This document shows, one piece after another, positions 1 to 7,530 of a stretch of 24,719 nt of DNA. This stretch comes from a virus. The first letter of the stretch is position 1. The number at the start of each line of letters is the position of its first letter. The notes beneath the pieces are model-generated. The model was not told where the DNA came from. It did no database searches and saw nothing but the letters and a program-made list of their open reading frames with translations. The position numbers and the translations under genes were made by a program. Location of the stretch: the IMG/VR virus record IMGVR_UViG_3300006810_000361, positions 1-24,719 of that record; one strand, given 5' to 3'.

Positions 1-356
1 ATAATCAAACTGTGTATGTTAACCAAACAGAACGTGCTCATGTTAATATTAATGGTAGACACAACTATGTACGTTTTGAAATCAACCAGTACGGCAAAGA
101 TGCAACTGCGACGAGTACAGTAAACAATGGTGCAGTTAGCAGTGTAACTGTAGCCAATGGCGGAGATCAGTTTCTTGGCACAAACGTACAACCAAATGTA
201 GAGATCAATGGATTAGGAACAGGTGCGACAGCTACTGCAACAGTTGATGCAAACAGCGTTAACAGTATTACATTGACTGGTACAGGACAAGGTTACATGC
301 AAGCACCAAATGTTAAGATTAATTTAGCTAGCATTACAAGCATCGTTTATAGATGA
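1..356 (+). CDS. Repeat-containing phage structural protein, C-terminal part (truncated by window start)
   Basis: The reading frame is open to the left edge (codons before the GTG at 12 read Asn-Gln-Thr, echoing the next residues), so this is almost certainly the end of a longer gene and GTG 12 is not its start. The visible part carries two glycine/alanine/threonine-rich beta units of about 40 residues, each running from a G.(G/D)ATAT.TV segment through an alternating V/T strand to a P-N-V-(E/K)-I-N closing strand. Repeats of this style are common in fibre, neck and baseplate-associated proteins of marine myoviruses; that is family knowledge, not proof. The stop codon overlaps the next start as ATGA, so it is translationally coupled to the SGNH-type hydrolase. 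A fibre or other external virion protein is the best guess; exact identity is unknown. Confidence 0.6.
   Translation, partial: NQTVYVNQTERAHVNINGRHNYVRFEINQYGKDATATSTVNNGAVSSVTVANGGDQFLGTNVQPNVEINGLGTGATATATVDANSVNSITLTGTGQGYMQAPNVKINLASITSIVYR
90..326 (+). repeat. Two tandem protein-level beta repeats of about 40 residues
   Basis: Repeat one covers roughly nt 90-212 and repeat two nt 213-326. Both share the order ATAT(S/A)TV, then a VSS(V)/VNS(I) strand, then a Gly-rich turn, then PNVEIN or PNVKIN. The DNA identity is modest, so these are old protein repeats, not recent DNA duplications. Confidence 0.55.
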
Positions 357-1036
357 TCACCCGCATTGTAGGATTTGGATGCAGCTGGATACACGGTGAC
401 GAAATAGAACATCCAACTGCCGAACCTTGTACCAAACCAGATCGTGTTTATCGTGAAACCAATTGTACTCTTGGGCAGTTTGCACGTCTTGCTGGTATTC
501 AACAAGTTGAAAATTATGGCATAGGTGGTGGAAGTTTACAAAGCACACAGTGGGAGTTTGGACGCTGGGCCCAAAGAGCTAGCAATAAAAATACATTGGT
601 TGTCATTGGTCTTACAGAAGCAAGCAGAATGAGCTGGTGGAATGGTCCAAACAAGCACAAAGAAAAATTTGGCGGAAGATACATGCATAATCATTGGATC
701 TACCCTGGGCACCCTTGGGAACAGTTTGTAAAATTTTATTATGGCACAATTGATGAACACAAACTATGGGCAAACAATTATTGGAACGCTGTGACCTTTT
801 TTAGCAACTATTGTAGTGTTAATGACACACCGCTGTTTATGTTTAATGTGTTTCCTGCGCCTTGCGATATGGAAGAAGTTGTAGATCCTGGGTGGAATGC
901 CAGAGGATACATGCACAAGATACAGTATGAACAAGGCAATGTACTTGCTCCTGGAAAACATCCAAACGAAAAAGGTAGTATTATTTTAGCAGAAAGGTTG
1001 TACAATATGGCCAAAGATGCTAAACTAATACAATGA
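353..1036 (+). CDS. SGNH/GDSL-type hydrolase-like protein
   Basis: 227 residues. The N-terminus has the block I pattern G-C-S11-W-x-H-G-D-E after a beta strand (probable nucleophile Ser11), a block II-like YGIGGGS at 55-61, and a C-terminal H203-P-N-E-K-G followed by a helix, matching the block V His-Pro of SGNH esterases. Two usual residues are not obvious: the block III position reads GLTEASR (86-92) without the Asn, and the Asp three residues before the catalytic His is replaced (APGKHP). Family members remove acyl groups from sugars or lipids; here the position directly after a fibre-like protein makes a role on host surface glycan or virion glycan attractive, but that is inference. Start ATG overlaps the upstream stop by four bases; its own stop overlaps the primase start in the same way. 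Confidence 0.6.
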   Translation: MITRIVGFGCSWIHGDEIEHPTAEPCTKPDRVYRETNCTLGQFARLAGIQQVENYGIGGGSLQSTQWEFGRWAQRASNKNTLVVIGLTEASRMSWWNGPNKHKEKFGGRYMHNHWIYPGHPWEQFVKFYYGTIDEHKLWANNYWNAVTFFSNYCSVNDTPLFMFNVFPAPCDMEEVVDPGWNARGYMHKIQYEQGNVLAPGKHPNEKGSIILAERLYNMAKDAKLIQ

Positions 1037-2004
1037 TTGATCTTCTAGCATACTTGCCAGCAAAACGCAAACAGACATCTGGTGGATGGATAAGTTTTAA
1101 TGCACCCTGTTGCGTTCATAATGGCGAAAGCCAAGACAAGCGTGGACGTGGCGGAATAAAGTTCAATGAAGACGGCTGGAGTTATCACTGCTTCAACTGT
1201 GGATTCACTGCTAGTTTCATAATGGGACGTAATCTTAGTTTCAAAGCCAAACGTTTGCTAGGCTGGTTCAACGTACCGCAAGAAGAAATAGAACGCATCA
1301 ATCTCGAAAGCCTGCGGCATCGTAGCATCGAAGGACTTGCACTAGAGCGCCAGCAGATTCAACAACGTTTAATGAACATTGAGTTCGAAGAACGTGAACT
1401 GCCCAGTCGTGCATACAAGATTGAAAAAGACACAGCATTGTGGAACTATGTTGAGGATAGGTGTTTGCCCGAAGACTACCCATACTTAACGCAAGATGTA
1501 GAACACACTGCCCGTGTTGGATTCATTATACCCTTCACACACAATAACACCATAGTAGGACATGCCACTCGATACATTGATGGCAGAATACCCAAGTACA
1601 TACAGGAAATACAACCAGGTTATGTGTTTGGCACAGACTTGCAAAAGCCTGATTGGCAATATGCTATTGTGGTCGAGGGTGTGATCGACGCACTGTGTAT
1701 CAACGGTTTAGCCGTGTTGCATAATAACATCAACGAAGCACAGAGCAGACTAATACGCAGTTTGGAAAAAGAAATTATTGTTGTTCCTGATCAGGACGAA
1801 GCTGGACTCAAATTGATTGACAGTGCAGTTGAATACGGGTATAGTGTAAGCATACCAGACTGGCCCCAAGACGTAAAAGATGTTAATGATGCTGTTTGTC
1901 GTTACGGAGAGATAACTACACTGCTGATGATAATGGAAAGCCGTGTAAGCGGTAAGATCAAAATTGAAATGGCTCGAAAAAAACTGAAAGCAAAGGTTAA
2001 ATGA
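1033..2004 (+). CDS. DNA primase (zinc finger plus TOPRIM)
   Basis: 323 residues, close in length to T4 gp61 (342). A zinc-binding module lies near the N-terminus: C26/C27 and H29, then the strand GWSYHCFNCG with C53 and C56. The TOPRIM catalytic core is clear: VVEGVIDAL with E215 and D219, then VPDQDEAG with D253 and D255, then KDVND near 282-286. The enzyme should lay down short RNA primers for lagging-strand synthesis together with the helicase encoded next. Start ATG overlaps the upstream stop (ATGA) and the stop overlaps the helicase start (ATGA), so primase and helicase are translationally coupled, fitting a primosome made in fixed ratio. I do not assign a T4 gene number because the polymerase nearby is not of T4 type. 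Confidence 0.88.
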   Translation: MIDLLAYLPAKRKQTSGGWISFNAPCCVHNGESQDKRGRGGIKFNEDGWSYHCFNCGFTASFIMGRNLSFKAKRLLGWFNVPQEEIERINLESLRHRSIEGLALERQQIQQRLMNIEFEERELPSRAYKIEKDTALWNYVEDRCLPEDYPYLTQDVEHTARVGFIIPFTHNNTIVGHATRYIDGRIPKYIQEIQPGYVFGTDLQKPDWQYAIVVEGVIDALCINGLAVLHNNINEAQSRLIRSLEKEIIVVPDQDEAGLKLIDSAVEYGYSVSIPDWPQDVKDVNDAVCRYGEITTLLMIMESRVSGKIKIEMARKKLKAKVK

Positions 2005-3407
2005 AAGATTACTCACCTGAAGTACAGCAACTATTTTTAGAAATCATGATGCAGGATGCACAAAGTTTCTTGCGTGTGCAGAATATATTCAACAGTGAAA
2101 ACTTTGATAGACACTTGAAAGAAACTGCACAGTTTATCTATGATCACGCCAATGAACACAAAACATTGCCAGGTCGAGAACAAATAAGTGCTGTGACAGG
2201 CATAAAACTACAAGAGATTCCAGAACTCAATGAAGGGCACTTGGATTGGTGTTTGCAGGAGTTTGAAGGGTTTACCCGTAGAAGAGAACTTGAACGTGCT
2301 ATTTTAAAGAGTGCTGACTTGTTGGAAAAAGGCACTTATGAGCCAGTGGAAAAACTGATCAAAGACGCTGTACAGATTAGTCTTACAAAAGATCTGGGTA
2401 CAGATTATTTTGAAGACCCACGGGGCAGACTTTCGGCACTCAAAGACAACAACGGACAAAATTCAACAGGCTGGCCTGCGCTGGACAAACTGCTGTATGG
2501 TGGATTCAATAGAGGCGAACTACAGATCTTTGCAGGCGGATCAGGATCAGGTAAGAGTTTGTTCATGCAAAACTTGGCTGTGAACTGGATGGAAGCAGGA
2601 CTCAACGGAGTGTACATTACACTGGAACTCAGTGAAGGATTGACTGCTATGCGCCTTGACAGTATGTTAACCAATACAGCCGCCAAGCAATTGTTTAGAG
2701 ATCTTGACACAGTAGAAATGAAAGTCAAGATGATGAAAAAGAAAGCAGGTAATCTACAGATAAAATATATGCCAGCACAAAGCACAGTAAATGATATTCG
2801 TGCATTCTGCAAAGAGCTACAAATCAAAACTGGACGAGGCATTGACTTTATGTGTGTTGACTATTTGGACTTGTTGATGCCGGTAAGTGCAAAGGTTTCG
2901 CCAAATGATCAGTTTGTTAAGGACAAGTATGTTTCTGAAGAACTACGCAACTTGTCCAGGGAAATGAACATACTGTTTGTAACAGCATCGCAGTTGAATC
3001 GTAGTGCTGTGGAAGAGATTGAGTTTGACCACAGCCATATTGCAGGTGGCATATCCAAGATCAATACAGCAGACAACGTGTTTGGTATTTTCACAAGTAG
3101 AGCAATGCGTGAGCGTGGACGCTATCAGATACAAGCAATGAAAACACGTTCAAGTAGTGGTGTAGGGCAAAAGGTAGACTTGGAGTTTGACATGGAGAGC
3201 CTGCGTATTCGTGACCTAGGTGAAGATCAAGATTACCAAGAGTTCAAAAAGCGTAGCAGTAGTATCTATGAAAGCATCAAGAGCAAGAGCACAATGACCG
3301 GCGAAGAAGCTAGTGCCGCAGTTGAAGATGAACCAGGCAAGATACGAGCTGATGTTGAAAGCACCAAGCTTAAACAAATGCTGGCAGGCCTTAAAACTAA
3401 TAAATGA
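2001..3407 (+). CDS. Replicative DNA helicase, DnaB/gp41 type (SF4)
   Basis: 468 residues, the usual size for DnaB/gp41 helicases. The helical N-terminal domain (about 1-130) is followed by the RecA-like motor: Walker A GGSGSGKS at 179-186, the ITLELSEG motif (H1a-like) at 206-213, Walker B FMCVDYLDLL at 283-292, the TASQLNR sensor region at 328-334, and a KTRSS segment at 381-385 in the position of the arginine-finger region. It should form a hexameric ring that unwinds DNA 5' to 3' at the fork and recruits the primase encoded just upstream. The C-terminal 70 residues are charged and probably flexible. Coupled by ATGA overlaps on both sides. Confidence 0.92.
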   Translation: MKDYSPEVQQLFLEIMMQDAQSFLRVQNIFNSENFDRHLKETAQFIYDHANEHKTLPGREQISAVTGIKLQEIPELNEGHLDWCLQEFEGFTRRRELERAILKSADLLEKGTYEPVEKLIKDAVQISLTKDLGTDYFEDPRGRLSALKDNNGQNSTGWPALDKLLYGGFNRGELQIFAGGSGSGKSLFMQNLAVNWMEAGLNGVYITLELSEGLTAMRLDSMLTNTAAKQLFRDLDTVEMKVKMMKKKAGNLQIKYMPAQSTVNDIRAFCKELQIKTGRGIDFMCVDYLDLLMPVSAKVSPNDQFVKDKYVSEELRNLSREMNILFVTASQLNRSAVEEIEFDHSHIAGGISKINTADNVFGIFTSRAMRERGRYQIQAMKTRSSSGVGQKVDLEFDMESLRIRDLGEDQDYQEFKKRSSSIYESIKSKSTMTGEEASAAVEDEPGKIRADVESTKLKQMLAGLKTNK

Positions 3408-4000
3408 ATAAAAGTCAATGCACACACCAATTACAAACAGCAGTTAATAAGTCTCCACAACTTCTGCCGCATCAACTTTATCTATTGGATAACGTTTTAC
3501 CAAACGACGTTAGAGCAGAACTTAAACAATGGATCAAAGATCCTATCAATGATTTTTACTGGCAACAGATTAAATTTAGTAATAAAACACATGAACGTTA
3601 TTCAGTTAATCTCATTGAAAACTGTGTCATTGAGGACTTGTATAATATTTTTCCCACGATAACTCCCCAGATCCAGGAGAGATTAACATTACCAAAAGAT
3701 TGTGAATTTAAAGGACTTTCTTTGTGGCGTGATTTAGCTGGATACAACATGGATGGTCATACAGATAATCCAGTAATATATGCTGCAATGCAGATATATT
3801 TATTTGATACTGTGGACTCTGAATGCGGAACTATGTTTGATGTTAATAGCGAAAACACCCTAGTTCCGTTTAAAGCAAACACTGGTTATCTCCTTAATAA
3901 CACTGTACTGCCACGACTAAAACATTGGATTGCCATTCCTGTTCCTCCTGGACAAGAACGAGTCAGTATCTATGCCATCTGGACTGGTAGTAAGTCATGA
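3404..4000 (+). CDS. 2OG-Fe(II) oxygenase family protein
   Basis: 198 residues. The iron facial triad is visible as H119-T-D121 in MDGHTDN and the distal H174 in LKHWIA, followed by R186 (QERVSIYAIW), which would grip 2-oxoglutarate. The jelly-roll strands between them (AAMQIYLFDT, CGTMFDV, NTGYLLNN) are typical of phage-borne dioxygenases of the prolyl-hydroxylase-like group. Substrate is unknown; proteins and nucleobases are both possible for phage members. It is coupled by ATGA to the helicase upstream and to the radical SAM gene downstream, so the two redox enzymes may be produced together. Confidence 0.8.
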   Translation: MNKSQCTHQLQTAVNKSPQLLPHQLYLLDNVLPNDVRAELKQWIKDPINDFYWQQIKFSNKTHERYSVNLIENCVIEDLYNIFPTITPQIQERLTLPKDCEFKGLSLWRDLAGYNMDGHTDNPVIYAAMQIYLFDTVDSECGTMFDVNSENTLVPFKANTGYLLNNTVLPRLKHWIAIPVPPGQERVSIYAIWTGSKS

Positions 4001-4968
4001 TAGGCTATGATGAGATCAAACATATAGAACTAGAACTCAGTAGCTATTGTAACGCCAGTTGTTCCTTGTGCCCACGAAATCTTTTTGGTTATAACACCGA
4101 TCTTGGTTATCCTAAAAGGAATCTCAGTCTGGAAGAAGTTAAAAAAATAGTATCAGTGGATTTTTTACAGCAACTAGAGCATGTAAAGTTTGAAGGAAAT
4201 TTTGGTGATCCACTGTCTAATCCAGAAGTGCTTGATATTATAAAATATTTCAATGTTCCTGTAACAATCACTACAAATGGATTCTATAGGAACAAAGAGT
4301 TTTGGCAACAACTTGCTAAACTAGACGTTGAGGTTCAGTTTGGCATCGACGGCATTGATCAGTCTACACACAGTCGTTATAGGCGCGGAACAAATTTTGA
4401 CCGTATATTGGCAAATGCATGCACCTATATAGAGCACGGCGGTAATGCAACGTGGAAAATAATTAAATTTGATTTTAACGCAAGTCAAATTCAAACAGCA
4501 AAGACCTTATCGCAGAAACTTGGTTTTAAAAAATTTATTTTAATTGAGCATGGTAGAACCAGCGGTCCAGTTTTTGATCAAAATGGTAAACTAATAGACA
4601 TCCTAGGCGATTGGCAGGGAAGCACAAGTTTTGAAAAAATAAAACACCAAGTTGACAGTGGGGAAGTTTTGTTAGCCGATATAAACCAACCCAAGGTTGA
4701 TTGTATTTCTTGCCAGAGTGTTAATCACAAAAGTATCTATATCAGCAGCGATGGCTATGTCTACCCTTGTTGTTTTATGGGGTTTTCTCCCAGCACATAC
4801 GGCCGCGGAAGATGGCATCAACCTGTAAATCAACAACTTGTGCCGCTGATTAAAGACAATAATGCACTAGTGCATGGACTAGAGCATGCTGTAAAATGGT
4901 TTAACAGAGTAAGTCTAGTTCCAGGTGATTTGGTTGTGTGCGATGCTAGTTGTGGACATAATCAGTGA
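3997..4968 (+). CDS. Radical SAM protein with SPASM-like C-terminal cysteines
   Basis: 323 residues. The [4Fe-4S]-SAM motif CxxxCxxC is C18-NAS-C22-SL-C25, followed by Pro-Arg. The GNFGDPL segment (68-74) takes the place of the GGEP SAM-binding motif, and TITTNG (90-95) and VQFGIDG (113-119) are the expected barrel strands. Six further cysteines sit in the C-terminal third (C236, C239, C258, C259, C315, C319), a spacing like SPASM or twitch domains that bind one or two extra clusters. Such enzymes often modify peptides or proteins, but no precursor peptide is recognisable nearby. The last codons lie antisense to the end of the convergent polymerase gene (23-bp overlap). Overlaps the upstream oxygenase by ATGA. 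Confidence 0.82.
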   Translation: MIGYDEIKHIELELSSYCNASCSLCPRNLFGYNTDLGYPKRNLSLEEVKKIVSVDFLQQLEHVKFEGNFGDPLSNPEVLDIIKYFNVPVTITTNGFYRNKEFWQQLAKLDVEVQFGIDGIDQSTHSRYRRGTNFDRILANACTYIEHGGNATWKIIKFDFNASQIQTAKTLSQKLGFKKFILIEHGRTSGPVFDQNGKLIDILGDWQGSTSFEKIKHQVDSGEVLLADINQPKVDCISCQSVNHKSIYISSDGYVYPCCFMGFSPSTYGRGRWHQPVNQQLVPLIKDNNALVHGLEHAVKWFNRVSLVPGDLVVCDASCGHNQ

Positions 4969-6646
4969 TAGGCATAACCTTTACTGATTTGCGTTTTACC
5001 TTTAGATATTCACTGTTATCCTTGTGATGCAGTTCCCCTTCACCTAACACCACACTGCCATTTGAATACTTTACAGGACGGTCTACAACTATGTCCACAT
5101 ACTTGCCCTCGCCTACACCCAATGTAATAAAGTGTATGTAACTTTTAGCATCGCATTTGAATACCCTGCTGTTTGCAACTATACCAGCAAACTGAAACCG
5201 ATCGAGATAGAGTTTTTGCAAGCCCATACCTGGTAAAAAGCCTGGGCTATTCCAAGCACCTTTGTCCAAGAAACTCTGCACAGGATCTTCTGTTACCCAA
5301 TTATCAAATCCTAGGTCACGTAGATCCCAGCCGGCACGTTTTGCTTCATTGCGATACACCCAACGTGCATAACTTCCTTGACAGTGCATCAAGCAGGCAC
5401 GCCAGAACTCTTTGGGATTGTGTACCTTATGATATGCTAGTGCCCATATAAGTCTGCCTAAGTTTACAGCGTGTGCTCTACACAAGCCAAAGCCTGACAA
5501 ACTTTGCATTTGATCATAGATCTCATATTTGTCAGGATAATCGCCTAGCCTGCCCATGAACTCCATCATCTTTTCTTCATTCTTTTTAGCAAACGCCCTA
5601 CGATACATATCCGCTTCGTACGGACTTATGCCAATCAGTTTCATAATCTTGTCTATGGCATCGTCCTCATACACAATGGCGTTTTTCTTGATACCTTCTT
5701 CTGTCCAATCACGGAACCAACTTGCCTTGCGTCTACCTTCCATTGCAACAGGACGCACCAATGCACTAGCAAACACACAGTCCTCCACGCCTGTGGGTTG
5801 CAGGGCACGGAATAATCTTTTCATTGTAGGACTTTCGCCTTGTGTAACACCCAGCACATCACCGCGGCACAGCAAGTCTGCTGTGGCATCATCCTGTTTA
5901 GGATATTCGTGCAGTGGAGTATGAGGATCTATCTCTAGCAGTTGGCTGAGTCCTCTGTTGGCCAGTATGTCCACCTTCAAGTGTTCCAGGTCCTCTACTT
6001 CGTTTTTGTCTAGTAATATGAGGTTATCATCACGGAATAGACTTTTGGGTAGTGCCCTATCAAACACCAGTACACCACCACAGTGTTTGCTGATGCAACG
6101 TTTCTTGCCTAACAGTTTGCGTTCTATGCGAGTTGCTTCTTTGACATCCACTCCTAGTTTTTCATAGTCAATGTCTCTGGGCAAGCGTCCTTTTGCACCT
6201 AACCGTTTTGCTGCTTCTCTTTTTGCACTCTTTTCTCTGTACAACACATAGTTTGATATTCTTGCACTTTGCGTAGGCCAGGTGTCAAACACCCGTTGCA
6301 TTGCCAGTTCTTGTTTGTGATGAGGCACGTCAATGTCCACGTCGGGCAAGTCGTCTCTGTGTGGATTTAAGAAACGTGCCAGTGGAATATTCCACTCTAT
6401 TGGATCTACATCCGTTATACCCATGAGATAGCACACCAAACTGCTACCCGCACTACCGCGGGTCATGTGTGGTATGTCATCATTGAGGTCCAATATTTTG
6501 CGTATCTTTAGGAAGTAATCTGTGAAACGTTGCTGTAGTATGATTTCAAACTCTTCAGCAAGTCTATCTTGATATTGTTCACCGTTTGGTACTGGTCGTC
6601 TAAATTCTTCTAATAAACTTTGTATCTGTTCTAATTCGTTTGCCAT
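4946..6646 (-). CDS. Family-C (DnaE-like) DNA polymerase core lacking the PHP domain
   Basis: 566 residues against about 1,160 for bacterial DnaE. Matches to the DnaE palm and fingers are plain: RGSAGSSLVCYLMGITDVDP (63-82), RFLNPHRDDLPDVDID (91-106) with the two catalytic Asp as D104 and D106, SKHCGGVLVF (186-195), LKVDILANRG (223-232) with the third Asp D226, GVTQGES (266-272), and SGFGLCRAHAVNLG (384-397). The region from about 484 (FQFAGIVANSR) looks like the DnaE OB fold. The N-terminal PHP domain is absent: the protein starts about 45 residues before the palm block, and the ATG at 6646 is preceded by a non-coding promoter-like region. Beta-clamp motif and tau-binding tail are not recognisable. 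It is the only minus-strand gene, facing the primase-helicase run. All three catalytic aspartates are kept, so I expect an active polymerase. Confidence 0.85.
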   Translation of the reverse strand: MANELEQIQSLLEEFRRPVPNGEQYQDRLAEEFEIILQQRFTDYFLKIRKILDLNDDIPHMTRGSAGSSLVCYLMGITDVDPIEWNIPLARFLNPHRDDLPDVDIDVPHHKQELAMQRVFDTWPTQSARISNYVLYREKSAKREAAKRLGAKGRLPRDIDYEKLGVDVKEATRIERKLLGKKRCISKHCGGVLVFDRALPKSLFRDDNLILLDKNEVEDLEHLKVDILANRGLSQLLEIDPHTPLHEYPKQDDATADLLCRGDVLGVTQGESPTMKRLFRALQPTGVEDCVFASALVRPVAMEGRRKASWFRDWTEEGIKKNAIVYEDDAIDKIMKLIGISPYEADMYRRAFAKKNEEKMMEFMGRLGDYPDKYEIYDQMQSLSGFGLCRAHAVNLGRLIWALAYHKVHNPKEFWRACLMHCQGSYARWVYRNEAKRAGWDLRDLGFDNWVTEDPVQSFLDKGAWNSPGFLPGMGLQKLYLDRFQFAGIVANSRVFKCDAKSYIHFITLGVGEGKYVDIVVDRPVKYSNGSVVLGEGELHHKDNSEYLKVKRKSVKVMPITDYVHN

Positions 6647-6671
6647 AATGTGTGCCTATATTTGCCTTTTG

Positions 6672-6680
6672 GTATTTACT
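6672..6680 (-). promoter_or_regulatory. Possible late-type promoter box for the minus-strand polymerase gene
   Basis: Read on the minus strand the bases are AGTAAATAC, related to the ATAAATA boxes found before other genes here. By T4 spacing, transcription would start near 6667, giving a leader of about 20 nt before the ATG at 6646. A TATACT hexamer (minus strand, 6701-6696) just upstream could be a sigma-70-type -10 instead, but no good -35 is visible. Weak call. Confidence 0.3.
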
Positions 6681-6719
6681 GTTGGGTAACAACAAAGTAT
6701 AATTTTGTTCACTGATTGC

Positions 6720-6727
6720 CATAAATA
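6720..6727 (+). promoter_or_regulatory. T4-late-like promoter box CATAAATA
   Basis: CATAAATA followed by TC lies 22 bases before the ATG at 6750. T4 and cyanophage late promoters centre on TATAAATA in the -10 position with no -35. With T4 spacing the start would be near 6733, leaving a short leader that carries the purine-rich AAAAGAGA stretch. It would drive the 6750-9970 group. Confidence 0.5.
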
Positions 6728-6749
6728 TCAAAAAGAGATCTATATTTAA

Positions 6750-7013
6750 ATGCAGAAAAAAACCCGTAGCATCTTAGAAGAACTTGACAGCATTTATAGT
6801 GTTCGTTATGCAGAACAAAATGAGCGCCGTTATATTGTAGAAAGTCGAGCTAGTAATGTTATAGCAAGTGCTATTCGTTTATTAGAACAGATTGAAGAAC
6901 TCTATGATGCCGAAGAAGCTGAAAATCTACAACGCAAACTGCTCAATAGCATTAGATTAAAAGATCCACGCAAATTTACCCGTTCTGTGAGGAGAGTCGA
7001 TGAGAGCAAGTGA
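6750..7013 (+). CDS. Small hypothetical protein, helical and charged
   Basis: 87 residues, first gene of the + strand group after the divergent region. The sequence is highly charged and helical, with a heptad-like stretch around residues 33-60 (IASAIRLLEQIEELYDAEEAENLQRKL, described here only in part) that suggests a coiled coil or helical hairpin. The tail is basic (KFTRSVRRVDESK). No catalytic motif. It has the late-type box 22 bases upstream and overlaps the following gene by 14 bases, so a joint function with it is plausible. I do not recognise the family. Confidence 0.6.
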   Translation: MQKKTRSILEELDSIYSVRYAEQNERRYIVESRASNVIASAIRLLEQIEELYDAEEAENLQRKLLNSIRLKDPRKFTRSVRRVDESK

Positions 7014-7530
7014 ATTTATAGGTGAAGGCTTCTTTGGAGATATAGCCAGTGGTATAAGCAAGTTTTTGGATAAAAAAGAAAAAAATACCTACGAAAAGTT
7101 GAAAAAACTCTACCCTACAGCAGACGAAAAAACTTTAGCAACAATCACAAAGGGACTGGAAAATCCTGAGTTAATGGCAAAAATAAAGGATCCTCAAGTT
7201 CGTAAAAAAGCAGAGCTGATGAAGAAATACGGCCTCAGCTCAGATGATCTTGCAGCAAAAGTTCAACAAAGAGCCGAACGCAAGCCCGTTGAAAAAAGCA
7301 TACGCAGACAAAAAGAAAAACTTAGAAAGCAAGGTGGCCAACAACCTACAACACAGAAAGTTAACACACCACCAGTTGGAGCAGTGTTACCTAGTAAGCA
7401 GTATGGTGATATAGTATTCAACGGAAATATGTGGACCAGTCGCGATGGCGTAGTAAAGTTTAACAGCCCAGACGCAATCAAAAACTTAAATCGTTCATAT
7501 CTTCAAGCTAAACAAGCTGGAGTGATCTAA
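7000..7530 (+). CDS. Hypothetical basic protein with MRASEFI N-terminus
   Basis: 176 residues. The ATG at 7000 is preceded by a clear GAGGAG ribosome site that lies inside the end of the previous gene. The N-terminus MRASEFIGEG resembles the short leader-like N-termini (M-x-x-x-E-F-I/L-x-E) seen on several proteins of marine T4-like phages. The middle (residues 20-115) is lysine-rich, helical and charged; the C-terminal part (YGDIVFNGNMW...DGVVKF) looks like a small beta domain followed by a helix. No known enzyme motif. The stop TAA and the next start share one base (TAATG), indicating coupling to the large nucleotidyltransferase-like gene. Confidence 0.6.
   Translation: MRASEFIGEGFFGDIASGISKFLDKKEKNTYEKLKKLYPTADEKTLATITKGLENPELMAKIKDPQVRKKAELMKKYGLSSDDLAAKVQQRAERKPVEKSIRRQKEKLRKQGGQQPTTQKVNTPPVGAVLPSKQYGDIVFNGNMWTSRDGVVKFNSPDAIKNLNRSYLQAKQAGVI

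Noticed and set aside
2405-2842. Long open frame on the minus strand (145 codons) opposite the helicase
   Set aside because: It lies wholly within the helicase gene, whose Walker motifs are certain; its translation is rich in Ser, Pro and Leu without domain features.
5556-5924. Open frame on the plus strand (122 codons) opposite the polymerase
   Set aside because: Antisense to conserved DnaE motifs, low complexity, no ribosome site.
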